From DATBFG01 sp036558645 (GTDB lineage Bacteria > Acidobacteriota > Terriglobia > Terriglobales > Acidobacteriaceae): a DNA stretch of 64,000 bases. Position numbers and translations under genes: made by a program. Below, piece after piece: positions 54,296 to 63,139 of the stretch (position 1 is the first letter of the stretch; each line of letters starts with the position of its first letter). The DNA is taken from assembly GCA_036558645.1 (NCBI GenBank), contig DATBFG010000105.1:4698-68697 (forward strand), written 5' to 3'. A model generated the notes under the pieces. It was not told where the DNA came from, did not search any database, and saw nothing but the letters and a program-made list of their open reading frames with translations.

Positions 54296-55099
54296 CTAGC
54301 GGCCAGAGGATGCGGCGGCTAGTCGTTCGGCGATGATGGAATATACCGATGGATTGAAAACTAGGCCGACGTGTGTTCCCGGAACCTCGAAATCCATTTC
54401 TTCTCTCCCCGTCCTGCAGTATCGCCAATCCACAATACCGTCGTCGCGAGTGTAGATTGCCGTTTGTGCAACGGAGGAGGGCATGGAGCATTTCAGGGAC
54501 CCCAAGAAGTCGCACGTGCATCGCGGAGTATAACAATCGGGTAGAACACCGCCACCATGCTCTTCGAGAATCTGCTTTCGCACTAGCTTAGCCACATTTA
54601 GAACTGACGGATGCATCACGGTCCCCCGGATAGGTGCCGCCAGTGTAATCACCGATGCAATATCCTTCGGCCTCTGGTTCGCGACCGATCGCGCAATGAT
54701 CCCCCCCAAGCTGTGACCGATCAAATGAATCTTCTTTCCACTCTCAGCCAATGCCTGATCAATCGTCGCTGCAAGCCGATACCGGATGAGCAAGTTCGGG
54801 CATTCGGCATTGACCCCTATTCCCGACAGATACGATCGATAACCAATCCGGCCAAGCCAGGAATGCAAGTGGCTCACATAAAGGTCTGTTCCCAGGAATC
54901 CCGGAATCACAACCACTGCAGAATTATCACCGTGCGGAACGCCCAGGCCGTAGTAAACAGGAGAAGCGTGCAGCAACAGCAGCTCTGCGCCAAAGAAGGC
55001 TTCCTTCCAGATAGACAAGTCGGCTTCCGGCTCGCTCTGCACTGAACTCCCTTTGGGCGGCGGAGCCGATTTCTTTCGGGTTGATCCGTTAGTTCTCAC
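54296..55099 (-). CDS. Alpha/beta hydrolase (lipase-like)
   Basis: This 267-residue protein, with a GTG start, has the alpha/beta hydrolase nucleophile elbow IHLIGHSLGG (Ser130). An acid is in RDDGIVDW (Asp220 or Asp224) and a histidine in GTHVGL (His243). VVIPGFLGTD supplies the oxyanion region. This resembles bacterial triacylglycerol lipase or esterase relatives without a signal peptide, so it is likely cytosolic. It is the first gene of the leftward lipid run and could hydrolyse acyl thioesters or esters from the pathway. A specific substrate is not supported. Confidence 0.88.
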   Translation of the reverse strand: MRTNGSTRKKSAPPPKGSSVQSEPEADLSIWKEAFFGAELLLLHASPVYYGLGVPHGDNSAVVVIPGFLGTDLYVSHLHSWLGRIGYRSYLSGIGVNAECPNLLIRYRLAATIDQALAESGKKIHLIGHSLGGIIARSVANQRPKDIASVITLAAPIRGTVMHPSVLNVAKLVRKQILEEHGGGVLPDCYTPRCTCDFLGSLKCSMPSSVAQTAIYTRDDGIVDWRYCRTGREEMDFEVPGTHVGLVFNPSVYSIIAERLAAASSGR

Positions 55100-55426
55100 C
55101 TTTTCTTATTCCTAATACGGGAATCGCCGCACCCGTCCGCCACAACGATTTTTGAATAGTGCTCAGAAGCTAGTATTTGATGGGGAATTGGATAGAAGTG
55201 CTGCACCATGAATCGGACCGCAGACGGATATAACACACCATTAAACGTTCCACAAGCCTTTAGCAGGACACTACTTGATTATTGGATTCTCAACATGTAC
55301 ATCTGAACCACAAATTGCATCGTCTTTCAGAATCTGAGCTGGAGTAGTTCCCAAAATGGAACCGCGCGCTATGGGCTTTTCATGAATTCGGCACGGTAAC
55401 TGCCCGGTTTGTGCTGTGCTGTTGAA
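55100..55426. other. Divergent intergenic region upstream of the lipid locus
   Basis: These 327 bases separate the leftward hydrolase (first gene of the run) and the rightward CrtC/AttH-like gene. They should carry both promoters. It is relatively AT-rich (ATTATTGGATTCTC, TATTTGATGGGG), but I cannot assign -35/-10 pairs with confidence. It has no CTGC-N3-GCAG site of the kind seen near the PhaR gene. Confidence 0.4.
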
Positions 55427-56377
55427 GTGAAGGCCTTGAACACCGTTTACTCCTCCCTCTCGTCCGGACGCCGCTACGAAGTCTGGTTCCTTCGAATAGG
55501 GATGGCTGATGGCAGCGGAGCCTGGTGGTTTCGTTATTTGCTTCTGAATCCCGGTCAACTTGGCTGTACCGCGGAACACCTGGGGAAACCCGTTCAGGTC
55601 TGGGCCACATGGTTTCCAAGAGACGATGCTCCTCGCACTTTCATCCAAGGATTCGATCTCGACAGCCTTGCTCTCAGTCCGCGGAACACAGGCCCGTTTT
55701 ATTTCAGAGTAGGTCAAAATGCCATCGACGAAAGTTCGTGCCGTGGACATCTCGTCCTCGAAGGACACGAAATCTCATGGGACCTGCATTACACATCGAC
55801 TTTTCAGGTCAACCTAAGCAGTAAGGGATGGATTGGATTCACCCGCACTCCACATTCCAACGCGGTATTTCACGGCACTATTCGCTTCGATGATCGCATT
55901 TTCAATGCCCAGCCGCTGGGTTATGGCCTCCAAGGACACAATTGTGGTTACAAACATCGCAGTCTCTGGCGATGGGGTCATGCTTACTTGCCTGGCCAGA
56001 ACGAAGGATCAACCCTCGAAGCCCTCACCTACGACATGCCTCTCGGCCTGATGTTTAGAAAGGCTGTCCTGTGGCACTCGGGTCGACCTCATGACTTCAC
56101 CAACATTCGAGATGCCGTTTCCACTAACTTCACTTGGAACCTCCACGGCAAGTCGCGTGATGGATACCAGCTTCATGCTTCTATCGACGGCGCGACCCCC
56201 GGCATTCACCGGCTTCCTTACCTCAGGACCGACTGCTCGGGAACCTTCGATGTCACAAATAACAGCCTTGCGAATGCACACATCCTTTTGCTGAGAAATG
56301 GATCTCTTATCGCCGAGTTGGAGACGACTGGGGGCGCTGTTCTTGAGTTCGGTGGAAAAGCGTCAGTTCCGGCATGA
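55427..56377 (+). CDS. CrtC/AttH-like lipocalin-fold protein
   Basis: This protein has about 316 residues from a GTG at 55427; the start is uncertain because no good ribosome-binding site is seen. It opens with RYEVWFLRIGMADGSGAWWFRYLLL, as do members of the CrtC (hydroxyneurosporene synthase)/AttH family. It continues with FHGTIRFDDR and HNCGYKHRSLWRWGHAYL, where paired His/Trp residues line the double-calycin pocket. These proteins bind or hydrate hydrophobic molecules. It is the only rightward gene among the lipid genes. Its stop abuts the stop of the convergent ABC1-type gene within one TGATCA. Confidence 0.75.
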   Translation: MKALNTVYSSLSSGRRYEVWFLRIGMADGSGAWWFRYLLLNPGQLGCTAEHLGKPVQVWATWFPRDDAPRTFIQGFDLDSLALSPRNTGPFYFRVGQNAIDESSCRGHLVLEGHEISWDLHYTSTFQVNLSSKGWIGFTRTPHSNAVFHGTIRFDDRIFNAQPLGYGLQGHNCGYKHRSLWRWGHAYLPGQNEGSTLEALTYDMPLGLMFRKAVLWHSGRPHDFTNIRDAVSTNFTWNLHGKSRDGYQLHASIDGATPGIHRLPYLRTDCSGTFDVTNNSLANAHILLLRNGSLIAELETTGGAVLEFGGKASVPA

Positions 56378-58018
56378 TCATCGCGAAGCCCGCGCTGGAA
56401 CTTCTGTCAACCAGTGCTGTGTTCCCTGCCAAACGAGGCGGCCGCCGAACCGCAAGCTGCTCGACTGCACGTCCAACCAGTCCTTGGGAGATAGCGGCGA
56501 CCCAATTGCACTCCAACTCGTCAGCCAGCGTGGTGCGGCGTGGCGTACAAGTACAGACATCATATTCACCTCCGGCCCGCCAATGTCATGTTGCACGCCG
56601 TCAAGGGTGAACAGTACCTTGCGCATCATGATCAACGGTGCTGGTAGCCGTACGCCCTTCACCGCAATCTCCTCCAGGAGATGGAGCGCATCGGCTCCGC
56701 CTGGAAGTCGTGTCAGTGGCATCCGCGAGATGAAATGGTTAACGCAATTGCGAATGATCTTTGAGTCACGTGCTTTTCTCCGCTTTGATCCGCGGCTCAG
56801 CGCGAGGATCTGCTTACAGATACCGTTAGGGTCGCGGAGTGTTGTCATAAAAAACAGCATCGCGAGGTAACGGCGTTCCTCACGGCTTAGCCGCTCCGTC
56901 AAGGCCCAATCGAGAAGGACCAATGTGCCGCTTCGCCTGTCGTAAAGGAGATTCCCGGCATGAGGATCGGCGTGAAACAGAGCCGCTTTTTCTGCCGAGA
57001 ACAGTGGAACAGCTACGAACGCTTCCATCAGCAACTCGCACAAGCGTGCTCGCCTCCAAGCCGGCATGTGCGCGGCGGCATCTGTGACCTTTTGGCCCCG
57101 TTCTTCCGTCATCGCGGTGATGTTGGGAGTGCAGAGTGGTCGGATTACTCTCGGCACGCGAAGGCTTAACACCGTTCCGTACAGCCGGAAAGCATCTCCG
57201 AGCGTCTTCTGCTCGCGTTCGAATTCCACTTCATGTTGAAGCAGTTGTCGCACGTCGGAGAACGTTTCGGGCAGTACACGTTTAGCGAAACCATATTTGC
57301 GGCCCTTTGTTCCAACATAGGTCGCCAGGCCTCCCAGCAATCGCATATCTTCAGCGAAACATGTCGGGATATACGGCTTCATCACTTTAAATACGCCACG
57401 CTCCCGAGCCCCCGTCCCTGGATTTCTCCATGTAAACCGCACGACAGAACTCACGCTCGCCTCAGAGAAGATGCCCCGTTCAATCTTGACCGCATGAGCT
57501 TTTAGTTTGATTCCAAGTTCCTGGACGATGATTCTGCGGACGTCCGCAAAGCGCATATCAGATATGCCGTTCTCCAAATCTGTCAGTGAACTCCGCAAGT
57601 CGGGGTGGAGGTTTCGATTTCTTGCCAGCACTTGGCCCAACTTTTGTAAGCCAGGCACCTTCGCGATAAGTTTTAACAAACGCTCACCAGTCGGCGTTTT
57701 GGACGGGAGTTCCAGCTGTTCGACCAGTTTTGACGCAAGGCGCTCCGAGGAAAGATGCTCGAACCAATAGAGCATCGCGTCTTCTACCAGCGGACGCCAG
57801 TGAGCGTACTTCTCGGGTACCAGTTCTTTGCTGGGCAGGCGGTCGACTACCCAGCGCCCGACACGTTCTCGAATGATAGGACCTTGAGGACCACGAAGAA
57901 GGCTTTCTATGGCAGCGACCCGCTCCGTGCACGATCGGTGCGCAGCAAAAAACAATAGCCTTATGTCTTCAAATGTGAGGCTTTGAAGTGACTCCCCGTT
58001 AATCGCTGTTTCCAGCAT
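56378..58018 (-). CDS. ABC1/UbiB-family atypical kinase
   Basis: This 546-residue protein has the ABC1 signature. A KxGQ motif (QKLGQVLARN) is followed by an atypical Ala-rich loop replaced by SEASVSSVVRF, an ATP lysine (GVFKVMKP), a QLLQHEVEFEREQ helix and the catalytic block FHADPHAGNLLYDRR. The metal motif is LLDWALTE rather than DFG. UbiB relatives support quinone or other prenyl-lipid synthesis through an ATPase activity. A roughly 150-residue N-terminal extension precedes the core. It starts 61 bases after an RsbRD-like gene. It may assist lipid handling, but that is inference. Confidence 0.85.
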   Translation of the reverse strand: MLETAINGESLQSLTFEDIRLLFFAAHRSCTERVAAIESLLRGPQGPIIRERVGRWVVDRLPSKELVPEKYAHWRPLVEDAMLYWFEHLSSERLASKLVEQLELPSKTPTGERLLKLIAKVPGLQKLGQVLARNRNLHPDLRSSLTDLENGISDMRFADVRRIIVQELGIKLKAHAVKIERGIFSEASVSSVVRFTWRNPGTGARERGVFKVMKPYIPTCFAEDMRLLGGLATYVGTKGRKYGFAKRVLPETFSDVRQLLQHEVEFEREQKTLGDAFRLYGTVLSLRVPRVIRPLCTPNITAMTEERGQKVTDAAAHMPAWRRARLCELLMEAFVAVPLFSAEKAALFHADPHAGNLLYDRRSGTLVLLDWALTERLSREERRYLAMLFFMTTLRDPNGICKQILALSRGSKRRKARDSKIIRNCVNHFISRMPLTRLPGGADALHLLEEIAVKGVRLPAPLIMMRKVLFTLDGVQHDIGGPEVNMMSVLVRHAAPRWLTSWSAIGSPLSPKDWLDVQSSSLRFGGRLVWQGTQHWLTEVPARASR

Positions 58019-58079
58019 TCTGTAATGCCTTGTCGGCTAGCTGGAAGGGTCGTTTCCCTTTCCAAATCAGGACACGCAC

Positions 58080-58556
58080 TCAACTGGCAACGGCATGTTT
58101 GTTTCTCTGGGTCACCGCCTCGTCGTGCCTGACAGATTCGTATCCGATCGACGCTGAATATAGAACGTGGTCGAAGAACTTTGCCAGTGCGTGAGCCAGG
58201 CCTAATTCGCCGAAAAGCTCGAATGGTTTTTCCAGCATTCCTTCTTCTTCCAGAAACTCCCAAAGCTGCTCTTTTGTTGCATTCACGGCCCATAGGAAAG
58301 CGCTGAACGGAACTCCTTGGTGCGCTCGCCTCACGCCTAAACCGATGTACCTCTCCTCGATCTCCGCTTCGGTTTTTGTAAGCAACCAATCGGTCACATT
58401 GCGGTAGATCTCAAAGGTACGCCGTTTTACTTCCTCGCGCGGCACGCGCCGCAACAACTCCTGGCATTGCGGCGCACTCTCCAACCTCAATAGGAGACCT
58501 TCGGAAAGCCTCTCTGCTTTTGACTCGATGAGATTGATCAACCGGATAGCCAGCAT
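58080..58556 (-). CDS. RsbRD N-terminal-domain-like protein
   Basis: This 158-residue all-helical protein follows a perfect AGGAGG 5 bases before its ATG. The stretch PREEVKRRTFEIYRNVTDWL...ERYIGLGVRRAHQGVPFSAF...LWEFLEEE resembles the helical globin-like sensor domain of RsbR/RsbRD stress-response proteins. No STAS domain follows, so it would be a stand-alone sensor domain. It is upstream of the ABC1-type gene and downstream of the second acyl-CoA dehydrogenase. The family assignment is moderate. Confidence 0.6.
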   Translation of the reverse strand: MLAIRLINLIESKAERLSEGLLLRLESAPQCQELLRRVPREEVKRRTFEIYRNVTDWLLTKTEAEIEERYIGLGVRRAHQGVPFSAFLWAVNATKEQLWEFLEEEGMLEKPFELFGELGLAHALAKFFDHVLYSASIGYESVRHDEAVTQRNKHAVAS

Positions 58557-58706
58557 AAATACCTCCTTTTCGCGCTGCGCGGGACGCCAGTCTGATTTGC
58601 CGCAGCTCTGACTCTTTCATTTCTATCTACGTCTATCTTCTTCCCATTCGTGCTTGATTGCAATCACACCTCATCAGACAGTTTCCCGAATCCAAGAACC
58701 GGCGCC

Positions 58707-60506
58707 TTATCCGAATATGTACTTACCTGCCTCGATCACTCTTTCTGCAATTGCCTGCCGCAGGGTGATGACATCGAATGGCTCGTGCTTGCTGAGCCGT
58801 CGTAAGATGGCCATTTGGGAGCGCAACATGTCTCCTTCACAGATAGCCGCAATAATTCTCCTTGCCGAGATTTCCACTCTCTCAAAACCGGTTTCCAGAC
58901 TGACTCGCGCCATTTCGCCAGCCAATCCAGGCGCGTCGCCAATGCCATTCACTGCAAGTTTTTGCGCTCGCAGTAGCGCCGATTCCATGGCATAGGTCTC
59001 TATCACCATGTCTGCGATAGTTCCCATGATCTCCTGCTGATCGATGAGTGCCTGCAAATACTTCTGGCTGGCAACTCCAGCACAGAACAGTGTCAACTTT
59101 TTGGCAGAGGCAACCAGAATATTCTCCTGTGTAAAGACGCCGTTTCCTTGGTCCTCAGCTACACCTCCTGAAATCACTTCATCCATAAGCTTCTTGATTG
59201 CTGCCATGAGCGGGAGATGCCCCGACATTGCGCGCTTGAGAAGGAAACTTGTAATTACAAGGCGATTGATCTCGTTGGTGCCTTCGAATATCCTGTTCAC
59301 GCGCGAGTCGCGATAGGCACGTTCTGCCGGATACTCCTCTACGAAGCCGTACCCCCCATAGATCTGGACCATTTCATCGACTACATAGTCGAGAAACTCT
59401 GAACCCCACACCTTCAGGATTGAGCACTCGACTGCGTACTCATCAATAACCTTTCGCACCATCGGCATATCAACCGTATGTGGATCTCCCAAGGCAGCAA
59501 TGCCGCCATCCATCATGCCAACCGTGCGATATGCCATCGATTCGCCCGTAAAGATTCCAGCGGCCATCGTGGCGAGCTTTTCCCGGATCAACCCGAAGTC
59601 CGAAATCGTTCTTCCAAATGCCTTGCGCTGCTTGGCGTACGCGATTGCTTTTTCCAGGCCATGACGCGCCGCACCAACTGAACCAGTGCCGAGTTTGAAA
59701 CGCCCGACATTCAAGACGTTAAATGCGATGTGGTGGCCCTTTCCAATTTCTCCGAGGACATTTTCGACAGGCACGAGGCAGTCGTTCAGAATCAATGGAC
59801 AGGTAGATGAACCTCGAATGCCCATCTTGTGCTCTTCGGCTCCGACTGAAAACCCAGGACGATCCCGTTCCACGAGGAACGCGGTAAACTTCTCACCATC
59901 CACCTTCGCGAAGATCGTGAACAGATCGGCGAACCCGGCATTCGTGATCCAGGTCTTCTCTCCGTTCAGGATGTAAGATCTCCCGTCTTTCGAGAGTTCC
60001 GCCCGCGTCCGGCAATTTAGAGAGTCTGAAGCTGAGGACGATTCGGATAGAGCATATGCCCCGACGATTTCTCCCGATGCCAACTTTGGAAGATACTTTC
60101 TCTTCTGCTCTTCCGTGCCAAAGTAGACGATCGGAAGCGTTCCAATACAGGTATGCGCTCCCCATGTCGCACTGAACCCGCCGTACCGTGACAATCGGTC
60201 TGCAATGATTGCGGAAGTAACTTTGTCCATCTGCAGTCCGCCATAAGCCTCAGGCGTATCGACTGCACTTAACCCCAGGTCACCTGCCCTCTTAACTAAC
60301 TCCCGCAGCAGGGCAAAATCCTTGTGCTCCATGCGCTCGATGTTCGGTTCGATTTCGTTGTTCGCAAATTCCTCGGCGGTCTGTGCAATCAACTTGTGCT
60401 GATCGCTAAAATCTTCCGGTGTAAAGACCACTTCAAGCCGTGGTGTGTCGATCAAAAAGCTGCCGCCCGCCGTCTTGTGTGAGGAAACTGCAGATATCGT
60501 ACCCAT
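58707..60506 (-). CDS. Acyl-CoA dehydrogenase (long-chain type)
   Basis: This 599-residue ACAD has VDTPEAYGGLQMDKVTSAI, GAYALSESSSASDSLNCRT, LNGEKTWITNAGFADLFTIF and a catalytic Glu in RIFEGTNEINR. A C-terminal extension of about 150 residues is typical of VLCAD/FadE-like enzymes. GGGAGG precedes the ATG. It is 36 bases downstream of an acyl-CoA ligase gene, so the pair looks like a two-gene fatty-acid activation and oxidation operon. It is a different branch from the ACAD at 42920. Confidence 0.94.
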   Translation of the reverse strand: MGTISAVSSHKTAGGSFLIDTPRLEVVFTPEDFSDQHKLIAQTAEEFANNEIEPNIERMEHKDFALLRELVKRAGDLGLSAVDTPEAYGGLQMDKVTSAIIADRLSRYGGFSATWGAHTCIGTLPIVYFGTEEQKRKYLPKLASGEIVGAYALSESSSASDSLNCRTRAELSKDGRSYILNGEKTWITNAGFADLFTIFAKVDGEKFTAFLVERDRPGFSVGAEEHKMGIRGSSTCPLILNDCLVPVENVLGEIGKGHHIAFNVLNVGRFKLGTGSVGAARHGLEKAIAYAKQRKAFGRTISDFGLIREKLATMAAGIFTGESMAYRTVGMMDGGIAALGDPHTVDMPMVRKVIDEYAVECSILKVWGSEFLDYVVDEMVQIYGGYGFVEEYPAERAYRDSRVNRIFEGTNEINRLVITSFLLKRAMSGHLPLMAAIKKLMDEVISGGVAEDQGNGVFTQENILVASAKKLTLFCAGVASQKYLQALIDQQEIMGTIADMVIETYAMESALLRAQKLAVNGIGDAPGLAGEMARVSLETGFERVEISARRIIAAICEGDMLRSQMAILRRLSKHEPFDVITLRQAIAERVIEAGKYIFG

Positions 60507-60542
60507 ACTCTTGTCCTCCCCTGTCGGTCTAGGCGAAACGCA

Positions 60543-62156
60543 TCAAGACACGAAATTTCTCGAAACGCTCGCGTACCTTTCCCGAAGTTCTTTCTTCATG
60601 AGTTTGCCCGTACCGGTCTTGGGCAGGCTGTCCACGAACTCGACCGAGTGCGGAGACTTGTAATGCGCTAAGCGAGAGCGGCAAAAATCCAGTACTTCGC
60701 CTTCACTCGCCATTGCGCCAGGCTTGAGCACAACCACAGCCTTCGGTACTTCGCCCCATTTTTCATCTGGAACTGGAATCACAACGGCCTCGAATACGGC
60801 AGGATGCGAGGCGAGGACCTTTTCCACTTCGAGCGAAGAAATGTTCTCGCCACCGCTGACGATGATGTCTTTCTTACGATCGACAATCAGAACGTACTGC
60901 TCTTCATCGATGGTCGCCACATCGCCGGTATGAAACCACCCACCGGCCAGTGTGTCTTCCGTTAGGTTTGGTTGTCCCCAATAGCCCTGCATGACAGCAT
61001 CGCCGCGAGCGGCAACCTCCCCTATGGCGACTCCATCGTGCCGTACGTCGTTCTCGTCGGCGTCGATCACGCGAATCTCCACTCCCGGAATCGCAAAGCC
61101 CGTCATTGCCTGCCTGTTATGGCGCAGGTCTCCCTGCCAATCCATGCTTTGCTTTAGCGGAGAAAAGGCCAGTACTGGGGATGTCTCCGTCAGGCCGTAT
61201 CCCGATATACATGTACCGCCCAGCTTTTCTTCAACCTCTTTAACGAGGTGTGCAGAAGACGCCGCCCCGCCGATCATGATGGAGCGCAAACTGGTCAAAT
61301 CGTGTTTGCTCCGGTCTGGTGAGTGCACCAGCGCATTAGCCATCGTCGGAACCAGAGCACAAATCCACACTTTCTCCCTTTGCACTAGCTCAAATACTTC
61401 GGCCGGATTGAAGTGATGAATCATGACGTGAGTTCCGCCTAGTAGCGTCACCGTATGCGCGAATCCCCATCCATTCGCGTGAAATAGCGGAATTGTGTGC
61501 AATACCACGGTCTCGCTGGTCATCTGCCCAGCAAGCTGAGGCGAAGTCTGAAATGCGGCAATCACAGACAACGCGTGAAGATAAATGTTCCGATGCGACA
61601 ACATGACTCCCTTCGGCTTGTCGCTCGTTCCGCTCGTGTAAAACAATTCGGCTAGCGAGTCTTCGTCCACCCGCATGATGTCGCAGCGAAGACCCGTGGC
61701 CGCCATGAGCATGTCTTCATAGGATTCGCTGGCCACCCAGTCGACATCTGCATGTCCGTCCAGCATGAAGAAAGTGCAGACCGACGGAATCGACCCGCGG
61801 AGCGCATCAACCAACGGGAGAAACTGTCGTTCGAAGAAAAGGAACTTTGCTTTCGAATCGTTCAACACGAAACTCAGTTCCTGGGCAGAGAGTCGTATGT
61901 TTAGCGGCAATAGAACACACTCCGCCTCGAGCACGCCGTAGTACGCTTCGAGCAGCCGGTGACAATTCGTACTCAGAAACGCCACACGGTCGCCTGGTTG
62001 TGCTCCGATTGCCGCCAACGCTCCCGCCAACCTCGAGCAACGGTCTGACATCTGCGAATATGTGAATCGTTCCGAACCACAAACAACGCCTACCTTGTTC
62101 CGGAACTGGTCATTCGCATAGCGCAGGAATCGCAGAGGAGTAAGAGGGACGTTCAC
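60543..62156 (-). CDS. Long-chain fatty acid-CoA ligase (AMP-binding)
   Basis: This 537-residue ANL-superfamily ligase has the P-loop-like FYTSGTSDKPKGVMLSH (A3 core), GYGLTETSPV (A5), WFHTGDVATIDEEQYVLIVDR (A7/A8) and the C-terminal catalytic lysine in PKTGTGKLMK (A10). It activates fatty acids as acyl-AMP, then acyl-CoA. The start is a GTG with GGAGGTGC 3 bases upstream. It probably feeds the acyl-CoA dehydrogenase just downstream. Confidence 0.94.
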   Translation of the reverse strand: MNVPLTPLRFLRYANDQFRNKVGVVCGSERFTYSQMSDRCSRLAGALAAIGAQPGDRVAFLSTNCHRLLEAYYGVLEAECVLLPLNIRLSAQELSFVLNDSKAKFLFFERQFLPLVDALRGSIPSVCTFFMLDGHADVDWVASESYEDMLMAATGLRCDIMRVDEDSLAELFYTSGTSDKPKGVMLSHRNIYLHALSVIAAFQTSPQLAGQMTSETVVLHTIPLFHANGWGFAHTVTLLGGTHVMIHHFNPAEVFELVQREKVWICALVPTMANALVHSPDRSKHDLTSLRSIMIGGAASSAHLVKEVEEKLGGTCISGYGLTETSPVLAFSPLKQSMDWQGDLRHNRQAMTGFAIPGVEIRVIDADENDVRHDGVAIGEVAARGDAVMQGYWGQPNLTEDTLAGGWFHTGDVATIDEEQYVLIVDRKKDIIVSGGENISSLEVEKVLASHPAVFEAVVIPVPDEKWGEVPKAVVVLKPGAMASEGEVLDFCRSRLAHYKSPHSVEFVDSLPKTGTGKLMKKELRERYASVSRNFVS

Positions 62157-62323
62157 GGCGCACCTCCAAAAGTGATCGAGTCACGGCTGGATGTTCGAGA
62201 GTTTATGCGAAACCACCCTTACGCCTTTTTGGAGGAAGTTGCAGTGATGTGCGAGGAGAATATCGGTCCAGGACCAATACTACGAGAACCAAAACGGCAC
62301 GAATGAAGCGATCTGTTCCCTTT

Positions 62324-62878
62324 TTAGCTACTACTTAACTTTTTAGCTTTCGCCTTCCTTCGTGCCTGCCGCTTGGGTGAATTCCTTTGCGCATGACTTT
62401 CCAACTCGGACACTCTCTTCCGCAGTGCGGCAAGCTCCAACTCGTCTGAATCGGATGCCGCCTCGTGCGTGGTTTTTCCAAGGAACCGTCTCACCGATTC
62501 AACAGGCGAGAAGATCGCGGACTGCATGTCGCTGATCCGGCTTTGCACCGAATCCTGCACTGCCTGGTAGGTGTCAAAGGCAGATTTCAAGTACCACATG
62601 ATGAATTCCTGCCTCGTCTGGTCCGACGCAACGATGAGTTGGCGCAACAGTTCTAAAGGCAGGCCGGTTGGTTTTCCTTTCGCATCTTCCGTAATGATCT
62701 GCGTCAGTGTCACCCGTGTGAGATCCTCACCAGTGGCAACATCGATCACTTGCACGGACTTCCCCTGTCGGATCAGTGTCGCGATGTCATCAAGATTCAC
62801 ATACCGGCTGCCGCTTGTGTCGTACAGTCGGCGATTGCCGTACTTCTTGATGACTACGGTGGCGGGATTAGCTGTCAA
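62324..62878 (-). CDS. phaR: PhaR-type polyhydroxyalkanoate/granule synthesis repressor
   Basis: This protein has about 184 residues. The PHB_acc_N DNA-binding domain is recognised by VIKKYGNRRLYDTSGSRYVN and LDDIATLIRQGKSVQVID. A PHB_acc domain follows (LRQLIVASDQTRQEFIMWYL), then a basic Lys/Arg/Ala tail. I choose a TTG start at 62878 because AAAGGA lies 6 bases before it; the longer frame to 62917 would put the palindrome at 62894-62904 inside the coding region. PhaR senses PHA granules and represses phasin genes. It is divergent from the phasin-like gene at 63140, and both carry matching palindromes. Confidence 0.9.
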   Translation of the reverse strand: MTANPATVVIKKYGNRRLYDTSGSRYVNLDDIATLIRQGKSVQVIDVATGEDLTRVTLTQIITEDAKGKPTGLPLELLRQLIVASDQTRQEFIMWYLKSAFDTYQAVQDSVQSRISDMQSAIFSPVESVRRFLGKTTHEAASDSDELELAALRKRVSELESHAQRNSPKRQARRKAKAKKLSSS

Positions 62879-62893
62879 GGCAAGTCCTTTGTT

Positions 62894-62904
62894 CTGCAAT
62901 GCAG
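62894..62904. promoter_or_regulatory. CTGC-N3-GCAG palindrome, probable PhaR operator at phaR
   Basis: CTGCAATGCAG lies 15 bases upstream of the preferred phaR start. It matches the CTGC-N3/4-GCAG form reported for PhaR sites in Paracoccus, and the same form recurs before the phasin-like gene. This suggests autoregulation. Confidence 0.65.
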
Positions 62905-63073
62905 CACTGAACCACATCTATGTTGTCACTAAATGCCGTACTTGCACAAGCGCGTCGTTCACGGGACGGCCGGCAAACTCCACGGTTGTTATCTCAATCA
63001 GGTGAGATTCACTGTATGAATACCATTTTGGGAGAAACCCTCGTCAAAACCTGGGTGTTTTTTCTCACCTTCC

Positions 63074-63102
63074 TTGACACCCGTTTCCCTCAACGGTATA
63101 TG
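63074..63102 (+). promoter_or_regulatory. Sigma-70-type promoter of the phasin-like gene
   Basis: A consensus -35 TTGACA (63074-63079) and a -10 TATATG (63097-63102) are separated by 17 bases. Transcription would start near 63109, just before the palindrome at 63112-63130, so a bound repressor would block initiation or early elongation. Confidence 0.7.
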
Positions 63103-63111
63103 CTGAAGCTG

Positions 63112-63130
63112 TATGCTGCAGTGCAGCATA
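63112..63130. promoter_or_regulatory. Perfect palindrome, probable PhaR operator at the phasin-like gene
   Basis: TATGCTGC (63112-63119) and GCAGCATA (63123-63130) flank AGT, containing CTGC-N3-GCAG. It lies between the -10 box and the GGAGGA ribosome-binding site (63131-63136). Confidence 0.7.
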
Positions 63131-63139
63131 GGAGGACTT

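Noticed and set aside
54611..55045. Rightward 144-codon frame inside the hydrolase gene
   Set aside because: It is antisense to the well-supported alpha/beta hydrolase with its catalytic triad.
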